Part shown: positions 61,541-64,000 of the stretch, piece by piece
Position numbering within the stretch: the first letter of the stretch is position 1
Layout: every line of letters begins with the position of its first letter
Source of the DNA: Atrichornis clamosus
Taxonomy: Eukaryota; Chordata; Aves; Passeriformes; Menuridae
Length of the DNA: 64,000 nucleotides
Direction: 5' to 3'
Assembly: GCA_013400975.1 (NCBI GenBank)
Contig: WBMZ01012190.1
Coordinates: forward strand, 62,001-126,000
Translations under genes and position numbers: made by a program
The notes under the pieces: model-generated
What the model saw: only the letters and a program-made list of their open reading frames with translations
Databases searched by the model: none
What the model was told of the DNA's origin: nothing

Positions 61541-63399
61541 TTCAGGAGTGATTATATGACATTTGGGGGTTCAGCTTTAATACCATCTGTTACCTTGGCT
61601 GCTGGGATCAGCTGTTTCCACTGCAGGATCTCCACTGCTGGTACCCTTGACCGCAGCCCAGTTCTGCATTCTGAATTAGAAAGTTGAACGTGAAACGGAT
61701 TAACATAAAAACCTACGGAAAAGGACAAGTTGCATTTTTGATGTGCCTGAGACATTGGTGGCCATGTGACTCACAGTTCACGACTCGCAGAGTGGTGTCA
61801 TTCGTAATTCGTGTAAGGGCTCACTTGCTCACCCACACACACCCGCGTTATATCCTGCTTTTCCATGCAAAGCACTCAGCCAGCAACACAGCCCAGTTAG
61901 CATCACGCTACCTCTGCTCTCACACAGATGATGCCACATCAGTGTTCCTTCTGTGGGGAATATATTTACTTGCTGTAAGGAGCCATCTAGTGAGGGTTTA
62001 CTGCACATAAAATCAAAGTAACGGTTTCTTTACTGTTTCCAGGCAATACCGAAAGAAAACGTGCTAATTTTTTCCCCTCTCCCCTCCCCCCGCTCCACGT
62101 TCTCCTGCCACCCTTGAGCCACAGCGAAAGCGAACGGCTTGAGCAGGTGAGGCTGTGCAGGACTGAAGGCTCATTCCTGCGGCCGTCCCTGTACAAAAGA
62201 CAGGGAGCACATGTGCTCACCCTCGCTCAGCTCTGCTCTCGGGGGACCCACAGGGAGTCAGCACCGTCCCGGAGGACCTGCCCTCTGCGCTGGCAAGAGC
62301 GAAAGCGAAGTGTGTGGGTGGAGAATACACCCAGGGAAGGGCCGCGCTAGCCTGAAGTGAGAGGCCTTAAACTTGGTCCCGTTCTGGTGTGCGGGGAAGT
62401 GAAGACAGAGCCAGCCGGTGAAAGTGCCCTTCGTCACGCAGGCAGCGATGGCATAGCTGGGAGCTTTAATTGGCAGAAGGCTGAGCCAGAGCCTCAGTCA
62501 GCACACAGATAAAGAGAGCGGTGTTTGAATGGTGGGCACTTCTTGCTAGTTTGCTTTTTTGGCTTGTTTTGTTCTTTAAAGAACAATGAGCTCATGCAGA
62601 TGAAAATGTGAGAGTAGAGATGAGAGTGTCTGTGCCCTGCAGAAATCTGAATTTTCTGCTCCTGGAGCATCAAAAGCATGGCTACGTTGCAAGTCCATAT
62701 TGTTAGGAATTGTACAGTCTGCAAAGGAATCAAGCACATGAAGTTAAATATTAAGCCCTCAGCCAGGGAAATGACAGCAGCTTTTCCACAAGTTAGAAGT
62801 AAGATTTTCTGTTATGCTCTGGAACTATACCCAGTGAGTGCAGCTGGGTGAAGGGACAGGGTGCAGGGGCAGCATCATCTGTTTCGGGTGTACTGAAACG
62901 GTGTCTGGACTAAAACCGAGCAGGCAGTGGGGTCTCCATCAAGGTGTGCCTGGGATGCTCCACAGCAGGCGATGTGCTGCAGTCTCCGTCGTGACATTCC
63001 CTGTTGGAGGCTCCTCTGGTCCCTGCAAGCCTCCTGGGGTGGGAGTTTGCAAGCAAGCAAGCAGCTGCACAGCACTTTGAGCAGCCTTATGCTGTGCTGG
63101 CACTGGAGTAATCCTCCCCATCTCCTGCCTGCCTATTTCCAGCGCTGGTTCTTAGCAGGCAGCTTTTCTGCCCCTCGATAGCTCCGCTCTGTGCTCTCGC
63201 ACGTTGTCCTCAGCTCAATTCCCCTAGGCACAACTGGCCAGCCCTTGATGGGAGAGCACCAAGAGACAGCTCCGTGGGCACACTGGAGGAAAGAGATGCT
63301 GAGACATTTGACACTGATACACAATAAACAGGACAGTCATTTTTCATAGCTACGATACACATCAGGATAGGGAGAGTAATCCAACTTTTATAAACACGC
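61541..63399. other. Non-coding interval around the IRF-like patch
   Basis: No frame exceeds 108 codons and none is recognisable. Nothing beyond the CpG-retaining patch listed separately is supported. Confidence 0.4.
62050..62350. promoter_or_regulatory. CpG-retaining patch with two IRF-like motifs
   Basis: gcgaaagcgaac at 62124-62135 and gcgaaagcgaag at 62299-62310 each resemble the IRF/ISRE core (GAAANNGAAA, one mismatch) on the plus strand, 175 bp apart. The surrounding 300 bp keep several CpGs and include a C-rich tract at 62074-62096. It could be a small promoter or enhancer. I see no start codon with a credible protein. Confidence 0.3.
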
Positions 63400-63840
63400 C
63401 TTTATTCTACAAAACCCAGACACTCTCTCCTGCACAAGAAAATGCTCTGAATTATGAATGTCTGCCATTTTACAATAACTGTTCCTTGCTTTTAAATTTT
63501 TTTTCTTGAAAATGCAATCAATTAATTTATTTAATTTTTTTTTAAATTACAGTGAGAAAATCCCCATTTTTAGTCAGTGGAAATGATTTGACTACATCAA
63601 TGATTAATAGGTTTAATGTAATAGCTGCAATGGAAATTTAGAAAGCAAACAAGCCAAACAGAGCTGAATGGATTTGTTATAATGATTTCATTAGGGATTT
63701 TTAAAAGTTTGCTTTGTACTTGCAGTTTGTTGTCAGAAAGAATTGGCTGAATTCAGTCAAAATGGTTTGTTCTTTGTCTGTCCATGGTCACCATAGCTAC
63801 CATTTCAATCTGTTAACATATGTAGTATTATTTTGTTCCT
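63400..63840. promoter_or_regulatory. AT-rich repeat-free block; candidate conserved non-coding element
   Basis: This is a dense run of TTAATTTATTTAATTT- and ATGATTAATAGG-type words with no repeat and no open frame, similar in character to the 54.2 and 59.9 kb blocks. The remaining 160 bp to the window edge hold nothing identifiable. Confidence 0.25.
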
Positions 63841-64000
63841 TTCTCTTAAACTCTGTTCACAGATGCTGTCAAGATTTCCCTTTGTACGTATCTGATCTGT
63901 TCATGCCAGGTTTGGCTCTGTGCCTTTCCAGAGGAGAGCCTCTATGATGAGGACAAGGTGGTTAGCACTCACTCGGTGCAGCAATGGAGGCAGGATTAGA

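Noticed and set aside
61541..64000. Possible first exon or CpG island of RCOR1 at the right end
   Set aside because: The CpG-retaining patch is small and has no recognisable RCOR1 N-terminal coding sequence or donor site.
1..64000. CRISPR arrays, bacterial operons, phage or IS elements
   Set aside because: Nothing of this type is present. The sequence is vertebrate nuclear DNA.

Overview
This is a window of vertebrate nuclear DNA, almost certainly from a bird. It has one recognisable protein-coding gene, low repeat density, and the only dispersed repeats I recognise are CR1 LINE fragments of the avian/reptilian type. There is no bacterial gene packing, no operon structure and no ribosome-binding-site pattern.

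The gene is ANKRD9 (ankyrin repeat domain 9), on the minus strand. Its whole coding sequence lies in one exon (15537-16412, 291 codons). A short GC-rich intron carrying a 63-bp minisatellite and a non-coding first exon lie upstream. The promoter has a TATA-like box, two CCAAT boxes 31 bp apart, a CRE-like site and a STAT-like site. The whole 5' half sits in a CpG island (about 15.75-17.25 kb). A polyadenylation signal lies about 265 bp after the stop codon. In other vertebrates ANKRD9 lies between TECPR2 and RCOR1, but I could not recognise an exon of either gene here.

Layout: 1-15.25 kb is non-coding, AT-rich at first, with one CR1 fragment at 6.3 kb, a 25-bp tandem duplication at 8.4 kb and a possible second CR1 remnant at 11.3 kb. 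ANKRD9 with its promoter and CpG island occupies 15.25-17.25 kb. An 80-bp tandem duplication follows at 17.24-17.39 kb. From there to the right end (about 46.6 kb) I see no exon. This stretch holds two further CR1 pieces (21.0 and 30.3 kb), a few simple repeats and several long AT-rich, repeat-poor blocks (notably 54.2-55.5, 59.9-61.5 and 63.4-63.8 kb). CpG-retaining patches lie at 18.0-18.2, 19.0-19.3, 47.16-47.33 and 62.05-62.35 kb. These blocks look like candidate distal regulatory elements, but conservation cannot be tested from one sequence.

I found no convincing novel multi-gene system. The most distinctive local structure is the in-frame 63-bp minisatellite in the ANKRD9 intron, which keeps a 403-codon frame open upstream of the normal start.
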